Shown: positions 1-7,316 of the stretch, one piece after another
Layout of the letters: each line of letters starts with the position of its first letter
How positions within the stretch are numbered: position 1 is the first letter of the stretch
Made by a program: the position numbers and the translations under genes
The notes under the pieces: generated by a model
What the model saw: only the letters and a program-made list of their open reading frames with translations
What the model was told of the DNA's origin: nothing
The model's database searches: none
Assembly: GCA_964531335.1 (NCBI GenBank)
Contig: CAZHEV010000016.1
Span: 1-64,000 of the forward strand
Source: CAZHEV01 sp964531335 [NCBI: uncultured bacterium]
Lineage (GTDB): Bacteria > Eisenbacteria > RBG-16-71-46 > CAZHEV01
Reading direction: 5' to 3'
Length of the DNA stretch: 64,000 bases

Positions 1-699
1 TCCATCGTCTCGGGTGTAGACGATGATGTCGACATCGTCGTCGTCCCAGACGTACATGGCACCCGGTAGCCCCGTGCAGCTGAACAGCTTATTATGGTAA
101 TTGTAAGGGCCAAAGTATCGGGCAAAGGCGATCGCCACGATCGTGGGTGGCGTATGATCCGAATCGGCGCCGTCCAACTCTCGGAAGCTAGGGTCGTCGT
201 TCGCCAACAGGGGGTTTCTCCAGTATTGGAGGTCAGGAGTCATCCCTACCTGAAAATGCAGGTGGTCATTTGATGTGGCGCCGTCACCCTCGAAATCATA
301 AACGAGCAAATCGTCAGAGCCATGGACGAGCAGCTTGGCTGGATAAAGGGAGTCTCCTTGTGCAGTCCATTTCTGGATGTGAGCGTAGAGGTACTGTTCA
401 TCCATATACAAGTCGGAACCCAGGAACTGACAACCCTTGCGCCCGTCGCACAATACTTCCGAGGTCACATAAAGATAGCCGACTACTGGACTTACCTTGG
501 TGCCGGCCGGTGCGAGGATGTCAATGCCCTTGTGGAAATAGGGATACTCTGGGCGGTAGTCCCCAAAGGTGCCTCTCACGTTGTGGCTGTCGGGTACGGG
601 CCAATAGAGAACTTCTTCTCCCTGAGCGTGTGCTGTTTGAACAAGCGCAAGAGACAGCATAACGACTAGAAGGCCAAACCGACCGCATATTCGAGTCAT
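1..699 (-). CDS. Secreted M23-family (LytM-like) metallopeptidase, partial at window edge
   Basis: The reading frame starts at an ATG at 699 on the minus strand, behind a GAGG Shine-Dalgarno, and stays open to base 1, so 233 codons are visible and the end is missing. Residues 1-25 form a signal peptide ending in A-H-A. A beta-lytic fold follows with the whole M23 zinc and catalytic set: H56 and D60 in FHKGID, H107 in YAHI, and H146/H148 in HLHF. M23 enzymes cleave peptidoglycan cross-links or act as LytM scaffolds; with its catalytic residues intact this one is probably an active periplasmic or surface endopeptidase. It lies 14 bases downstream of a secreted beta-propeller gene on the same strand, so the two are probably cotranscribed. 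A remnant of a second copy of this gene lies at 2561-2647. Confidence 0.8.
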   Translation of the reverse strand, partial: MTRICGRFGLLVVMLSLALVQTAHAQGEEVLYWPVPDSHNVRGTFGDYRPEYPYFHKGIDILAPAGTKVSPVVGYLYVTSEVLCDGRKGCQFLGSDLYMDEQYLYAHIQKWTAQGDSLYPAKLLVHGSDDLLVYDFEGDGATSNDHLHFQVGMTPDLQYWRNPLLANDDPSFRELDGADSDHTPPTIVAIAFARYFGPYNYHNKLFSCTGLPGAMYVWDDDDVDIIVYTRDDG

Positions 700-713
700 A
701 GCATCTACCTCAC

Positions 714-2045
714 TCATCGAGAGTGCACCCTCATTTCCATGTTCTTGTCTATCTCTACTAAACGCCTTCCGTCGGGGGCGAGCCACCAACTGGCGGATTG
801 AGATTGCTCTCTCGATTTTGCGCGCTGCCACAGAATCTGACCGTTTCGCCCGAGCAGGATGTGTTTTCGCATAATCAGCCCTTCACCTGGTTCCGAGTAC
901 CGGACGCGCAGAAAAAGCTCTGCGTTGTCTGAAATATGGAGGTCGAGTATTTGTGATGTGGGATCGCTTGCCTCGTAGTACTCGTAGTAAAGATCTCCAC
1001 TGGATGCCTCGAAGACGACCGCAACGCCCTGAAGGCGCTCGGGCCGCGGACTGGATGCCAAGCCACCAGGAATCACTCCGGCAACGTATTTGCCGGATGG
1101 GGACATAGTCAGATGGGCGAATCTGAAGAACAACACGGGATGTTTCCTCTTCACCTGGCCGTAGCGGTCAAAGAAGTAAAGTGAATGTCCCTCGCCGAAG
1201 AGTCTCAGCTCCTGGTCTCGCCCTCCGGTCACAACAGCGTCTGCACCAGGTCCAATCACCACGCTGCCGTGGCCACAATGGTCGAAGTAGTGCCTCCAAA
1301 GCTCAGCCCCGGTCCTCATGTCAAACACTGCTACGCAATTCTTCCCCCTGTGCGCTAGACCTCCGCGACCTTGCCAGCACCACAGCGTGGAGTCAGCCTC
1401 GATGTCGGAGAAGTTGATCGCGTAGTAGAGTCCATCGGGCGACAGGGAGTCGTCGAAGAGGCATGCCTCGGTCCTCACAGGCAACTCGGCTGTCAGCTCG
1501 CCACTACCGTCAAACAGAAGTGGATAGCTGCGGGTCCCAGACCGCCCGTCCACAATCATCCTATCGCCAGTAAGCAAAGTGGGCGCAACCACTACAGCAC
1601 CCTCGTTGTTGACTAGGATCTTCGCAGGGATGTCTTCCCCTATTCCGTACCCGTCACTTCTCTCCCACAGGACATCTCCAACCGCTGACTCGACCCTCAG
1701 CGTCACCGGTCTGCTGCTTCTTGGGTGCTCAATGTAGGCTATCTTCGATCCATCCGGCGACATCGAGAGGGTCCAGTCTCGATCGGCGAATCTGCTCGAC
1801 AGGACTTCGCTCTGGCCGTCTAGGTACGTTACCTCGGACCTGTTGAGCAATATGAACCGGCAGTGAGGGATTCCGGGCACCGAGTCCACTCCTATGACGC
1901 TGTAACCGCCTTTTCTTGTGACTCCCTCCTCTCTGACACTGAAAGTCCTAACGTTCGTGAAGTAGTCCTCCTGAGTCTGAGCCAATGAACTCGAGAGCAA
2001 TGTGAGCAGCGCGATGACTCCCACAAACAAACGGCATGTCTTCAA
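714..2045 (-). CDS. Secreted beta-propeller (WD40/TolB-like) protein, copy B
   Basis: A 443-residue protein with a Sec signal peptide (residues 1-22, cut after S-L-A) and then repeated beta-propeller blades recognisable by motifs such as SPDGSKIAY, SPDGLYYAI and SPSGKYVAG, about one per 60 residues. No catalytic residues are evident, so a ligand- or protein-binding role outside the cytoplasm is inferred. The start is TTG at 2045, with a strong GGAGGTG Shine-Dalgarno 7 bases upstream; no ATG gives the signal peptide. It is a tandem paralogue of the gene at 2662-3984, with an identical signal peptide and C-terminus (MEMRVHSR) but diverged blades. An intact M23 peptidase gene follows 14 bases downstream, so propeller and peptidase may act together on the cell wall. 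Confidence 0.75.
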   Translation of the reverse strand: MKTCRLFVGVIALLTLLSSSLAQTQEDYFTNVRTFSVREEGVTRKGGYSVIGVDSVPGIPHCRFILLNRSEVTYLDGQSEVLSSRFADRDWTLSMSPDGSKIAYIEHPRSSRPVTLRVESAVGDVLWERSDGYGIGEDIPAKILVNNEGAVVVAPTLLTGDRMIVDGRSGTRSYPLLFDGSGELTAELPVRTEACLFDDSLSPDGLYYAINFSDIEADSTLWCWQGRGGLAHRGKNCVAVFDMRTGAELWRHYFDHCGHGSVVIGPGADAVVTGGRDQELRLFGEGHSLYFFDRYGQVKRKHPVLFFRFAHLTMSPSGKYVAGVIPGGLASSPRPERLQGVAVVFEASSGDLYYEYYEASDPTSQILDLHISDNAELFLRVRYSEPGEGLIMRKHILLGRNGQILWQRAKSREQSQSASWWLAPDGRRLVEIDKNMEMRVHSR

Positions 2046-2080
2046 CTGCGCTCACCTCCTCCTCCAAGGTGGAATGCCAT
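2042..2080 (-). CDS. Possible 12-codon leader ORF overlapping the propeller start (copy B)
   Basis: ATG at 2080 opens a 12-codon frame, MAFHLGGGGERS, whose TGA stop overlaps the TTG start of the propeller gene. The Shine-Dalgarno of the propeller gene lies inside this small frame. The same frame, the same length and nine of the twelve residues recur before copy A. Unlike copy A, this one has no good ribosome-binding site of its own, so it may be a non-functional echo of the duplication. Confidence 0.25.
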   Translation of the reverse strand: MAFHLGGGGERS

Positions 2081-2224
2081 AGGACACCGGTTCGACAGGC
2101 ATCTAGAATTAGTGTCTTGCTGCGAAGAAACTCTCGATCTGGGATTTGTCGGAAGATATATAGGAAGGACCCGCACGTTCCCGCGAGCACCTTGGGCACT
2201 AATGTGACAGTAGGTCAGGAGAAT

Positions 2225-2338
2225 ATGGCTTCCGATCACAAACACGAGGGGCACCTCCATAACAGGAGCAATTGCAGTGTGTGCGAACCTACCAAGGTGA
2301 TCAAGTTCTTTCTGCCCGGAGGCTGGACATGGGAGTGA
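2225..2338 (+). CDS. 37-residue His/Cys-rich ORF, possibly a gene fragment
   Basis: ATG at 2225 follows an AGGAG site at close spacing. The peptide is rich in His and Cys at its start (HKHEGHLHNRSNCSVC) and ends KFFLPGGWTWE. The second half faintly recalls the N-terminus of DUF2958-type proteins, which is a recollection and not a demonstrated match. The frame stops where such a protein would continue, so a broken remnant is as likely as a real small gene. It sits between the two propeller copies, near another gene fragment (ComM), in what looks like a recombination scar. Confidence 0.25.
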   Translation: MASDHKHEGHLHNRSNCSVCEPTKVIKFFLPGGWTWE

Positions 2339-2435
2339 TTTTCCCTCTTGACCCAGGCCTGCCGGATAGCTCGTTTATGGGGTCTTCTCCATAATCAGCA
2401 GCCACTTGAGGCGATTCCAGGGACAAGACTGGCGT

Positions 2436-2552
2436 AAAACTGTCCAGAACCCCTGCAACTGCGGCTATGCCACCCACCCCGCGCGCGAGTGCATCTGCAC
2501 CCCCTTGCAGGTGCGCTACTACCTGGGCAGGGTGAGCGGCCCCGATCTTTGA
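2436..2552 (+). pseudogene. ComM/YifB magnesium-chelatase-like ATPase fragment
   Basis: Only about 38 codons are present. They contain NPCNCGYATHP followed by ARECICTPLQVRYYLGRVSG. This matches the highly conserved ComM/YifB segment (NPCPCGY, a Cys cluster, then RYLGRISGPLLDRIDLH), which stops here at a TGA just before the LLDRIDLH part. No start codon, Walker A or Walker B region is nearby, so this is a relic carried in by recombination and not a working gene. Its end lies 8 bases from the cut end of the M23 remnant on the other strand, marking a likely junction. Confidence 0.6.
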
Positions 2553-2560
2553 TCCAGATC

Positions 2561-2647
2561 TTAGGCTAGGCCGACTTGCGTGCTCTGAACAAGCATGAAA
2601 GACAACGTAACGGATAGAAGGATAAAGCGACCGGCTAATCGAGTCAT
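2561..2647 (-). pseudogene. Truncated duplicate of the M23 peptidase gene (signal peptide only)
   Basis: ATG at 2647 reads 28 codons to a TAA at 2561. The peptide begins MTRLAGRFILLSVTLSFMLV, clearly homologous to the start of the intact M23 gene (MTRICGRFGLLVVMLSLALV). The position relative to its propeller neighbour is also the same: 14 bases after the propeller stop. The similarity ends where the mature enzyme would begin, and the ComM fragment abuts on the other side. The duplication therefore covered propeller plus M23, and the second M23 copy was cut by a later rearrangement. Confidence 0.7.
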
Positions 2648-2661
2648 AATACCTACCTCGC

Positions 2662-3984
2662 CTATCGAGAGTGCACCCTCATTTCCATGTTCTCGTCAAA
2701 CTCGACGAAACCGCTTCCATCTGAGAAGAGCCAACACTTGGGAACTCGAGACTGCTCGCTTTGCTCTGCACGCTGCCATAGAATCCGTCCATCAGTCGAC
2801 AGCAGAATGTGTTTTAGCATACTGAGTCTCTGACTTGGTTCCGAGTAGTTGTAGCCCAGAAACAGCTCTCCGTTGTCTGAGACATGGAGGTCGCGTATTT
2901 GTGATCTCGGATCACTTTCCTCGTAGTACTCGTAGAGAAGATCTCCACTGGATGCCTCGAAGACAACAGCAACGCTCTGAATCGGCGCCGGCCGCGGATT
3001 AGATGCCAAGCCACCCGTAGCTACTCCAGCAACGTACTTGCCTGAGGGGGACATGGTCAGAGACATCACTTGCCAATAAAGCATGGGGTGTTTCCTCGTC
3101 ACTCCACCGTCGTGATCGAAGAAGTAGAGAGAATGGCCCTCCCCAAGGATCTTCGGTTCTTCGTCCTGTCCGCCGGTAACGACAGTTTCGGCGTCGGGTC
3201 CGATCACTACTCTGTCATCGCCACAGTTGTCAAAGTAATGCCTCCAAAGCTCTGCGCCGGTATCCATGTCAAAGACCCCCACGCAGTTTCTTCCAGTGTG
3301 GTCGTTCCAGCACCAGGAAGTGGAGTCGGCCTCGATGTCACAGAAGTTGATCGCGTAGTAGCGTCCATCGGGCGAGAGTGAGTCGAAGAAGAGGCCGTCT
3401 TCCGTCCTAACGGGCAGCTCGGCGATCTGATCGCCGTTGCCGCCAAACAGAAGCGGATGGTCACGCGTCCCAGGTCGGACGCTCCCCATTGCCCTTGTGC
3501 CAGTCCGCAAAGTGGGGGCGATCACCACCGCACCCTCGTTATTCACTCGGGCCTTGGCCGGGATCTCCTCTCCTATGCCGTACCCGTCGCTTCTCTCCCA
3601 GAGGACGTCACCTGTCGCCGACTCGACCCTCACTGTCACGGGTTTGTGGCTTCTAGGGTACTCGACGTAAGCTATCTTCGACCCATCCGGCGACACGTGC
3701 ACGGCCCAACGCCCGTCTGTGTAGTTGTTGGCCAAAACGTTGCCCTCGCCGTCGAGATATGCGACCCCAAAGTGCGAGATCAGAATAAGCCGGCAATTAG
3801 GGATTCCGGGTACCGAGTCGGTCCCCACAACTGTCCAGTAGCCCTTTGTGTTCTTGGCTACATCACTCTTGTTGATACTGAAAGTCTTGACGTCGGTGAA
3901 GTAGTCCTCCTGAGTCTGAGCCAGTGAACTCGAGAGCAATGTGAGCAGCGCGATGACTCCCACAAACAAACGGCATGTCTTCAA
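2662..3984 (-). CDS. Secreted beta-propeller (WD40/TolB-like) protein, copy A
   Basis: A 440-residue paralogue of the 714-2045 protein. The signal peptide is identical (MKTCRLFVGVIALLTLLSSS) and so is the C-terminal MEMRVHSR. The blades show repeats such as SPDGSKIAYVE, SPDGRYYAI and SPSGKYVAGV. The start is TTG at 3984 with a GGAGGTG Shine-Dalgarno. The mature part is diverged from copy B, with small insertions and deletions, so the duplication is not recent. Function is unknown; an extracytoplasmic binding scaffold is likely. Its downstream M23 partner is reduced to a signal-peptide remnant, so this copy may no longer have its original partner in cis. Confidence 0.75.
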   Translation of the reverse strand: MKTCRLFVGVIALLTLLSSSLAQTQEDYFTDVKTFSINKSDVAKNTKGYWTVVGTDSVPGIPNCRLILISHFGVAYLDGEGNVLANNYTDGRWAVHVSPDGSKIAYVEYPRSHKPVTVRVESATGDVLWERSDGYGIGEEIPAKARVNNEGAVVIAPTLRTGTRAMGSVRPGTRDHPLLFGGNGDQIAELPVRTEDGLFFDSLSPDGRYYAINFCDIEADSTSWCWNDHTGRNCVGVFDMDTGAELWRHYFDNCGDDRVVIGPDAETVVTGGQDEEPKILGEGHSLYFFDHDGGVTRKHPMLYWQVMSLTMSPSGKYVAGVATGGLASNPRPAPIQSVAVVFEASSGDLLYEYYEESDPRSQIRDLHVSDNGELFLGYNYSEPSQRLSMLKHILLSTDGRILWQRAEQSEQSRVPKCWLFSDGSGFVEFDENMEMRVHSR

Positions 3985-4019
3985 CTGCGCTCACCTCCTC
4001 CACTAAGGTGAAACTGCAT
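3981..4019 (-). CDS. Possible 12-codon leader ORF overlapping the propeller start (copy A)
   Basis: ATG at 4019, preceded at good spacing by a full AAGGAGG Shine-Dalgarno, encodes MQFHLSGGGERS. The TGA stop overlaps the TTG start of the propeller gene, a geometry typical of translational coupling. The downstream Shine-Dalgarno is inside this frame, so ribosomes translating the leader would melt or occlude it. The peptide and its overlap are also present before copy B, although part of that conservation is simply the Shine-Dalgarno sequence itself. Confidence 0.4.
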   Translation of the reverse strand: MQFHLSGGGERS

Positions 4020-4070
4020 GGCTTACCTCCTTGACCGACTCACGGCAGGGATTTCTCGGGGTCGAGGGAC

Positions 4071-4099
4071 TTTAGATGCGGTACAGTCAGATGTATATG
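4071..4099 (+). promoter_or_regulatory. Possible sigma-70 promoter for the 4.1-4.25 kb RNA
   Basis: TTTAGA at 4071-4076, a 17-base spacer and TATATG at 4094-4099 give four of six matches to each consensus hexamer at ideal spacing, reading on the plus strand. Transcription would start near 4105, right at the first stem of the candidate RNA. This is motif evidence only. Confidence 0.3.
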
Positions 4100-4103
4100 G
4101 CAA

Positions 4104-4252
4104 AGCGCCTATCCTGCTTGGAGTCGCAGTATAGGCGCTCTTGTCCTCAAATCCTATGCGGGTCCTGCATCCGGTCAAACACATGAGGGGTAGCTCCCGG
4201 ATGACCACACGCTACCATCGACCGGCCGGCATACGACCGGCCGTCTTTTATT
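4104..4252 (+). ncRNA. Candidate structured small RNA (about 150 nt) with pseudoknot and terminator
   Basis: No coding frame fits here, but structure is dense. There is a perfect 9-bp stem (4104-4112 with 4131-4139). Two interleaved stems, CATCCGG 4168-4174 with CCGGATG 4197-4203 and GGTAGC 4189-4194 with GCTACC 4211-4216, would form an H-type pseudoknot. A terminator hairpin with a T-rich tail closes the segment, and a plausible promoter sits just upstream on the same strand. I do not recognise it as tmRNA, 6S, SRP or a known riboswitch. It could alternatively be part of the minus-strand 5' leader of propeller copy A. Confidence 0.35.
4223..4252 (+). terminator. Rho-independent terminator
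   Basis: A GC stem CGGCCGG (4223-4229) pairs with CCGGCCG (4237-4243) over a 7-base loop and is followed by TCTTTTATT. It reads on the plus strand, although no plus-strand protein gene lies upstream, which supports a small RNA ending here. Confidence 0.6.
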
Positions 4253-4472
4253 GTGCCGCTTCGCCCCGACGCTTCGCGCACATGCTCATTGATACGATGC
4301 TTGTCGGTACCTCAGCTTCCATCCCCACCCTCAAAGAAGACCCCATTGGATGATGCAATGTTCCCTTGGGATTAGTGGAAAAACGCACGACAAGTCGCCG
4401 ATCGGATCCGAGACTGCATCGTTGGCTGGTCAATCCTAACGTCCCTTCGTTATCTTTGTCCTGCTTGAGCCG

Positions 4473-6344
4473 CTACTCCAGCACCCCCATCTCCAGGTGG
4501 CTCGGATGCTCCGGCGACCTGTAGATCCTGTTTGTGACCTTGATGAAGTCGCCCTCTTCGGCCTCGAAGATGTTGGGCACGTACTTCTGGGGATTCCTGT
4601 CGACCAGCGGGAACCATGAGCTCTGGATCTGCACCATGATCCTGTGCCCGCGCTTGAAGGTGTGCAGTATGTCCCAAAGCTCGAACGAGATCGGAGTGAT
4701 CGTGTTCGGGACGAAGGGCTCGGGGTGCTCGTAGCTTTCCCTGAAGCGCCCCCTGAAGACCTCTCCCCGGACCATCTGCTGCATGGCGCCCTTGTCCTTC
4801 CCGTCCCCGCCGGGGTCGTGGTAAGGTATCTCGTTCGGATAGACGTCTATGACCTTGACTACGAAGTCGGAGGCGCTACCGCTCGTCGACACGAAAAGAC
4901 CGGCGCGTAGCGGGCCGGCGACGGTCACGTTCTCCTGCAGGATATCCGACTGGTAGACCAGGACGTCGGGGCGCCTCGCTGCGAAACGCTGGTCCTCCGT
5001 CATGTAAGTCTTCACCCAGCGCGTGGTTATCTCTTGCGTGAAGGGCACCGGCTTGTCCGGATCGCTTACGTACTCGTCGAAGTCTTCCTTCGCGGCGGGC
5101 GGTTCCTCGAAGGAAAGCGCCCCGCGAGGCCACAGGTAGAGCTTCTTCTTCAACGCCCGCCGCGGCGGCCAGGCGTCGAATTCCCTCCAGCGGTCTGCGC
5201 CCGTCTCGAAGACAAGCGCCTCGGGCATCTCAAGCTCGCCGTCGCCCTTCAGGAAGTGCCTGAAGAAGGGCAGGTCGACGTGCTCCATGTAGTAGTCGGA
5301 CGTCTTGAAGTCGAAGTCCGCGTCTCCCAGGTCGTCGCCGTCGTCCCTCGTCCATCCGCCGTGAGACCAGGGCCCCATCACCAGCACGTTGAAGATCCCG
5401 GGATTTTGCTCTTCTATGTACTCGTACGTCTTGAGCGCGCCGTAAAGGTCCTCTGCGTCGTACCAGCCTCCGACCACCATGGTGGCCGCGTCTATGTTCT
5501 CGAGGTGGGGCAGTATGTTACTGGCCCGCCAGAACTCGTCGTAGTTGGGGTGCGCGGCGATCTTGTTCCAGAAGTCGATCTCCCCGTTGAAGTACTTCTG
5601 GTTTGCGTTCTTCAGCGGGCCCAGCTCCATGAAGAACTGGTACCCGTCGGGTGTCCCGTGGTCGAAGCGCTCGGGCCATTGCGTGTGCAGGGTGTCCGGG
5701 AGGGCGCCGAAATTCGAGAAGAAGTTGAAGGTGAGATTTAGGATAAACGCCCCGTGGTGGTGCATGTCGTCCCAGAACCAGTCCGCTATGGGGGCCTGGG
5801 GAGAGACGGCGGCCAGCGCGGGATGCGAGTCTATCGCGCCGGCCGAGCTGTAGAAGCCGGGATATGAGATCCCCCACATGCCGACCTTGCCGTTGTTGTT
5901 CTCAACGTTTTCGAGGAGCCAGTCTATGGTATCGTAGGTGTCCGTGCTCTCGTCCACGTCGCCCGGTCCGCTCTTTGCCGGGACGTGAGGGCGCATGTTC
6001 ACGAACTCCCCCTCTGACATGAATTGGCCCCTCACGTCCTGTATGACGAATATGAAGCCTTCCTCCTCGAAAGCCCGGTGCGGACCGAGGCGGTGGCGAT
6101 AGTTGTCCGCGCCATAGGGACTGGAGCTGTATGGGGTGCGCAGCAGGAGGATCGGGTACTTCGCCGAGCGGTCGTACGGCGCGTACACCGCCGTGAACAG
6201 CTCCACGCCGTCGCGCATGGGCACGCGGTACTCGTGCTTCGCGTAGTGAGAGCGTATGTAGTCGGCGCGATCGTCCGCCGCGGCCAACGTCGCGCACCCA
6301 CCGAAGAGGGCGACTCCGATGCACGTCATAATCAATCTTCGCAT
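4473..6344 (-). CDS. CocE/NonD family hydrolase (X-Pro dipeptidyl-peptidase S15-like), lipoprotein
   Basis: A 623-residue alpha/beta hydrolase of the CocE/NonD and S15 group, which cleaves esters, amides or X-Pro dipeptides. A lipoprotein signal is visible (residues 1-17, lipobox LFGGC). The catalytic triad can be placed: S160 in GISYPGF, D296 in GGWYDAED and H328 in GPWSHGGW. After the hydrolase domain (about 35-350) comes the jelly-roll C-terminal domain typical of the family, including the AGPLRAGLFVSTSGSASDFVVK stretch around 500-520. The length is normal. The start is ATG at 6344 behind AAGGAAG. It stands alone, with the next gene on this strand far upstream, so the substrate cannot be inferred. 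Confidence 0.88.
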   Translation of the reverse strand: MRRLIMTCIGVALFGGCATLAAADDRADYIRSHYAKHEYRVPMRDGVELFTAVYAPYDRSAKYPILLLRTPYSSSPYGADNYRHRLGPHRAFEEEGFIFVIQDVRGQFMSEGEFVNMRPHVPAKSGPGDVDESTDTYDTIDWLLENVENNNGKVGMWGISYPGFYSSAGAIDSHPALAAVSPQAPIADWFWDDMHHHGAFILNLTFNFFSNFGALPDTLHTQWPERFDHGTPDGYQFFMELGPLKNANQKYFNGEIDFWNKIAAHPNYDEFWRASNILPHLENIDAATMVVGGWYDAEDLYGALKTYEYIEEQNPGIFNVLVMGPWSHGGWTRDDGDDLGDADFDFKTSDYYMEHVDLPFFRHFLKGDGELEMPEALVFETGADRWREFDAWPPRRALKKKLYLWPRGALSFEEPPAAKEDFDEYVSDPDKPVPFTQEITTRWVKTYMTEDQRFAARRPDVLVYQSDILQENVTVAGPLRAGLFVSTSGSASDFVVKVIDVYPNEIPYHDPGGDGKDKGAMQQMVRGEVFRGRFRESYEHPEPFVPNTITPISFELWDILHTFKRGHRIMVQIQSSWFPLVDRNPQKYVPNIFEAEEGDFIKVTNRIYRSPEHPSHLEMGVLE

Positions 6345-6468
6345 GGGGGCTTCCTTATGATTTCAGCGTCTTTGCCCGGCCGGCTATTGAGCACGTGCAG
6401 TCTACAACGCATAACGGTCGAAGCCAAGCCTTGGTAAGTGGAGCGAACCAGGGAACGGAGTCGCACAC

Positions 6469-6497
6469 TTGACTGAGTAGCACTTATGTGCTACGCT
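6469..6497 (+). promoter_or_regulatory. Promoter with embedded palindromic operator for the toxin-antitoxin pair
   Basis: TTGACT (6469-6474), a 17-base spacer and TACGCT (6492-6497) form a sigma-70-like promoter. Between and overlapping the hexamers lies the perfect inverted repeat GTAGCACttatGTGCTAC (6477-6494). AbrB-type antitoxins bind such operators, and occupancy here would block RNA polymerase. The antitoxin ATG is 46 bases downstream. This fits the usual autoregulation of type II modules but is untested. Confidence 0.55.
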
Positions 6498-6543
6498 CGA
6501 CGCAGAAGATAGAAACCTCGGTCCTTGTTACCTGGGAGGCCTC

Positions 6544-6771
6544 ATGACACGCGAACTGAAGCTGCGCAAGGCGGGTGGTTCCATCGGGGCCACTTTGCCG
6601 AAGGACATGGCGAACAGACTGCGCCTCAGGCCGGGGGATACGGTCCTGGCAATAGAGACGGATCACGGCATCCTTCTTACGCCCTACGATCCCGGCGTGG
6701 AGCGCGCGCTGGCCGTCGCGGGCCGTGTCGCTCGCAGGTACCGTAATGCCCTTCGTGAGCTGGCGAAGTAG
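6544..6771 (+). CDS. AbrB/MazE/SpoVT-family antitoxin
   Basis: A 75-residue protein. Residues 3-45 form a swapped-hairpin AbrB DNA-binding domain, recognisable by LRKAGGSIGATLPKDMANRL and then RLRPGDTVLAIETDHGILLTP. The basic C-terminal tail (about 50-75) probably binds and neutralises the toxin encoded 3 bases downstream. The ATG at 6544 has a GGGAGG Shine-Dalgarno. In type II modules the antitoxin, alone or with toxin, represses its own promoter, and a perfect palindrome lies inside the promoter here. Confidence 0.85.
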   Translation: MTRELKLRKAGGSIGATLPKDMANRLRLRPGDTVLAIETDHGILLTPYDPGVERALAVAGRVARRYRNALRELAK

Positions 6772-6774
6772 CCG

Positions 6775-7185
6775 GTGGGACGTCGCTCGATAGAGCCCGT
6801 GTGGGTGGATAGGCTGGTGGTGGATGCCGTCCATTTCGATCTCATCAAGGAACATGGGGGGCTACCGGGACTTCGGGACGAGAACGCCCTCGAGTCTGCC
6901 TTCTCCCGGCCTCGAAACCGGTGGACATACGGTCGGGTCCGAGATCCGGCCGCGCTGGCCGCAAGCTACGGATTCGGGCTTGCTCGCAACCATCCGTATC
7001 GGGACGGCAACAAGCGCATAGCCTTCGTCGTTATGGGGATCTTCCTGGGACTGAACGGCTACGAGATCGAGGCTCCGGAGGCCGAGGTGGTATCAGTCGT
7101 ACTCAGTCTCGCCGCAGGGCGCGTGTCTGAGAGATCTCTTGAGGAATGGGTGCGCGAGCATCTCGTTCAGTTTCGCCGCAAGTAA
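6775..7185 (+). CDS. doc: Doc-family (death-on-curing, Fic fold) toxin
   Basis: A 136-residue Fic-fold protein with the Doc signature HPYRDGNKR at residues 73-81, the catalytic and phosphate-binding loop, preceded by the usual GLRDENALESAFSRP segment. Doc toxins phosphorylate EF-Tu and stop translation; the family is clear but this target is inferred. The start is GTG at 6775, 3 bases after the antitoxin stop, giving the classic antitoxin-first, coupled order. The pairing of an AbrB-type antitoxin, instead of Phd, with Doc is known elsewhere. All key motif residues are present, so it is likely functional. Confidence 0.88.
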   Translation: MGRRSIEPVWVDRLVVDAVHFDLIKEHGGLPGLRDENALESAFSRPRNRWTYGRVRDPAALAASYGFGLARNHPYRDGNKRIAFVVMGIFLGLNGYEIEAPEAEVVSVVLSLAAGRVSERSLEEWVREHLVQFRRK

Positions 7186-7316
7186 GTGAGCTCGTCCTGG
7201 TTCCCCGGCGCTTCGCGCCTTCGGCAGCCCGCTTTCAAAGCCGGCAAGCATCGGGCGGGGAAAGGGCAGGCAAGCGTTCGGTCGCGCGATGTTCTCATGC
7301 GCCGATACGCCGATAT

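Noticed and set aside
2081-2105. T-loop-like GGTTCGA sequence suggesting a tRNA
   Set aside because: No matching acceptor stem or anticodon arm can be drawn around it.
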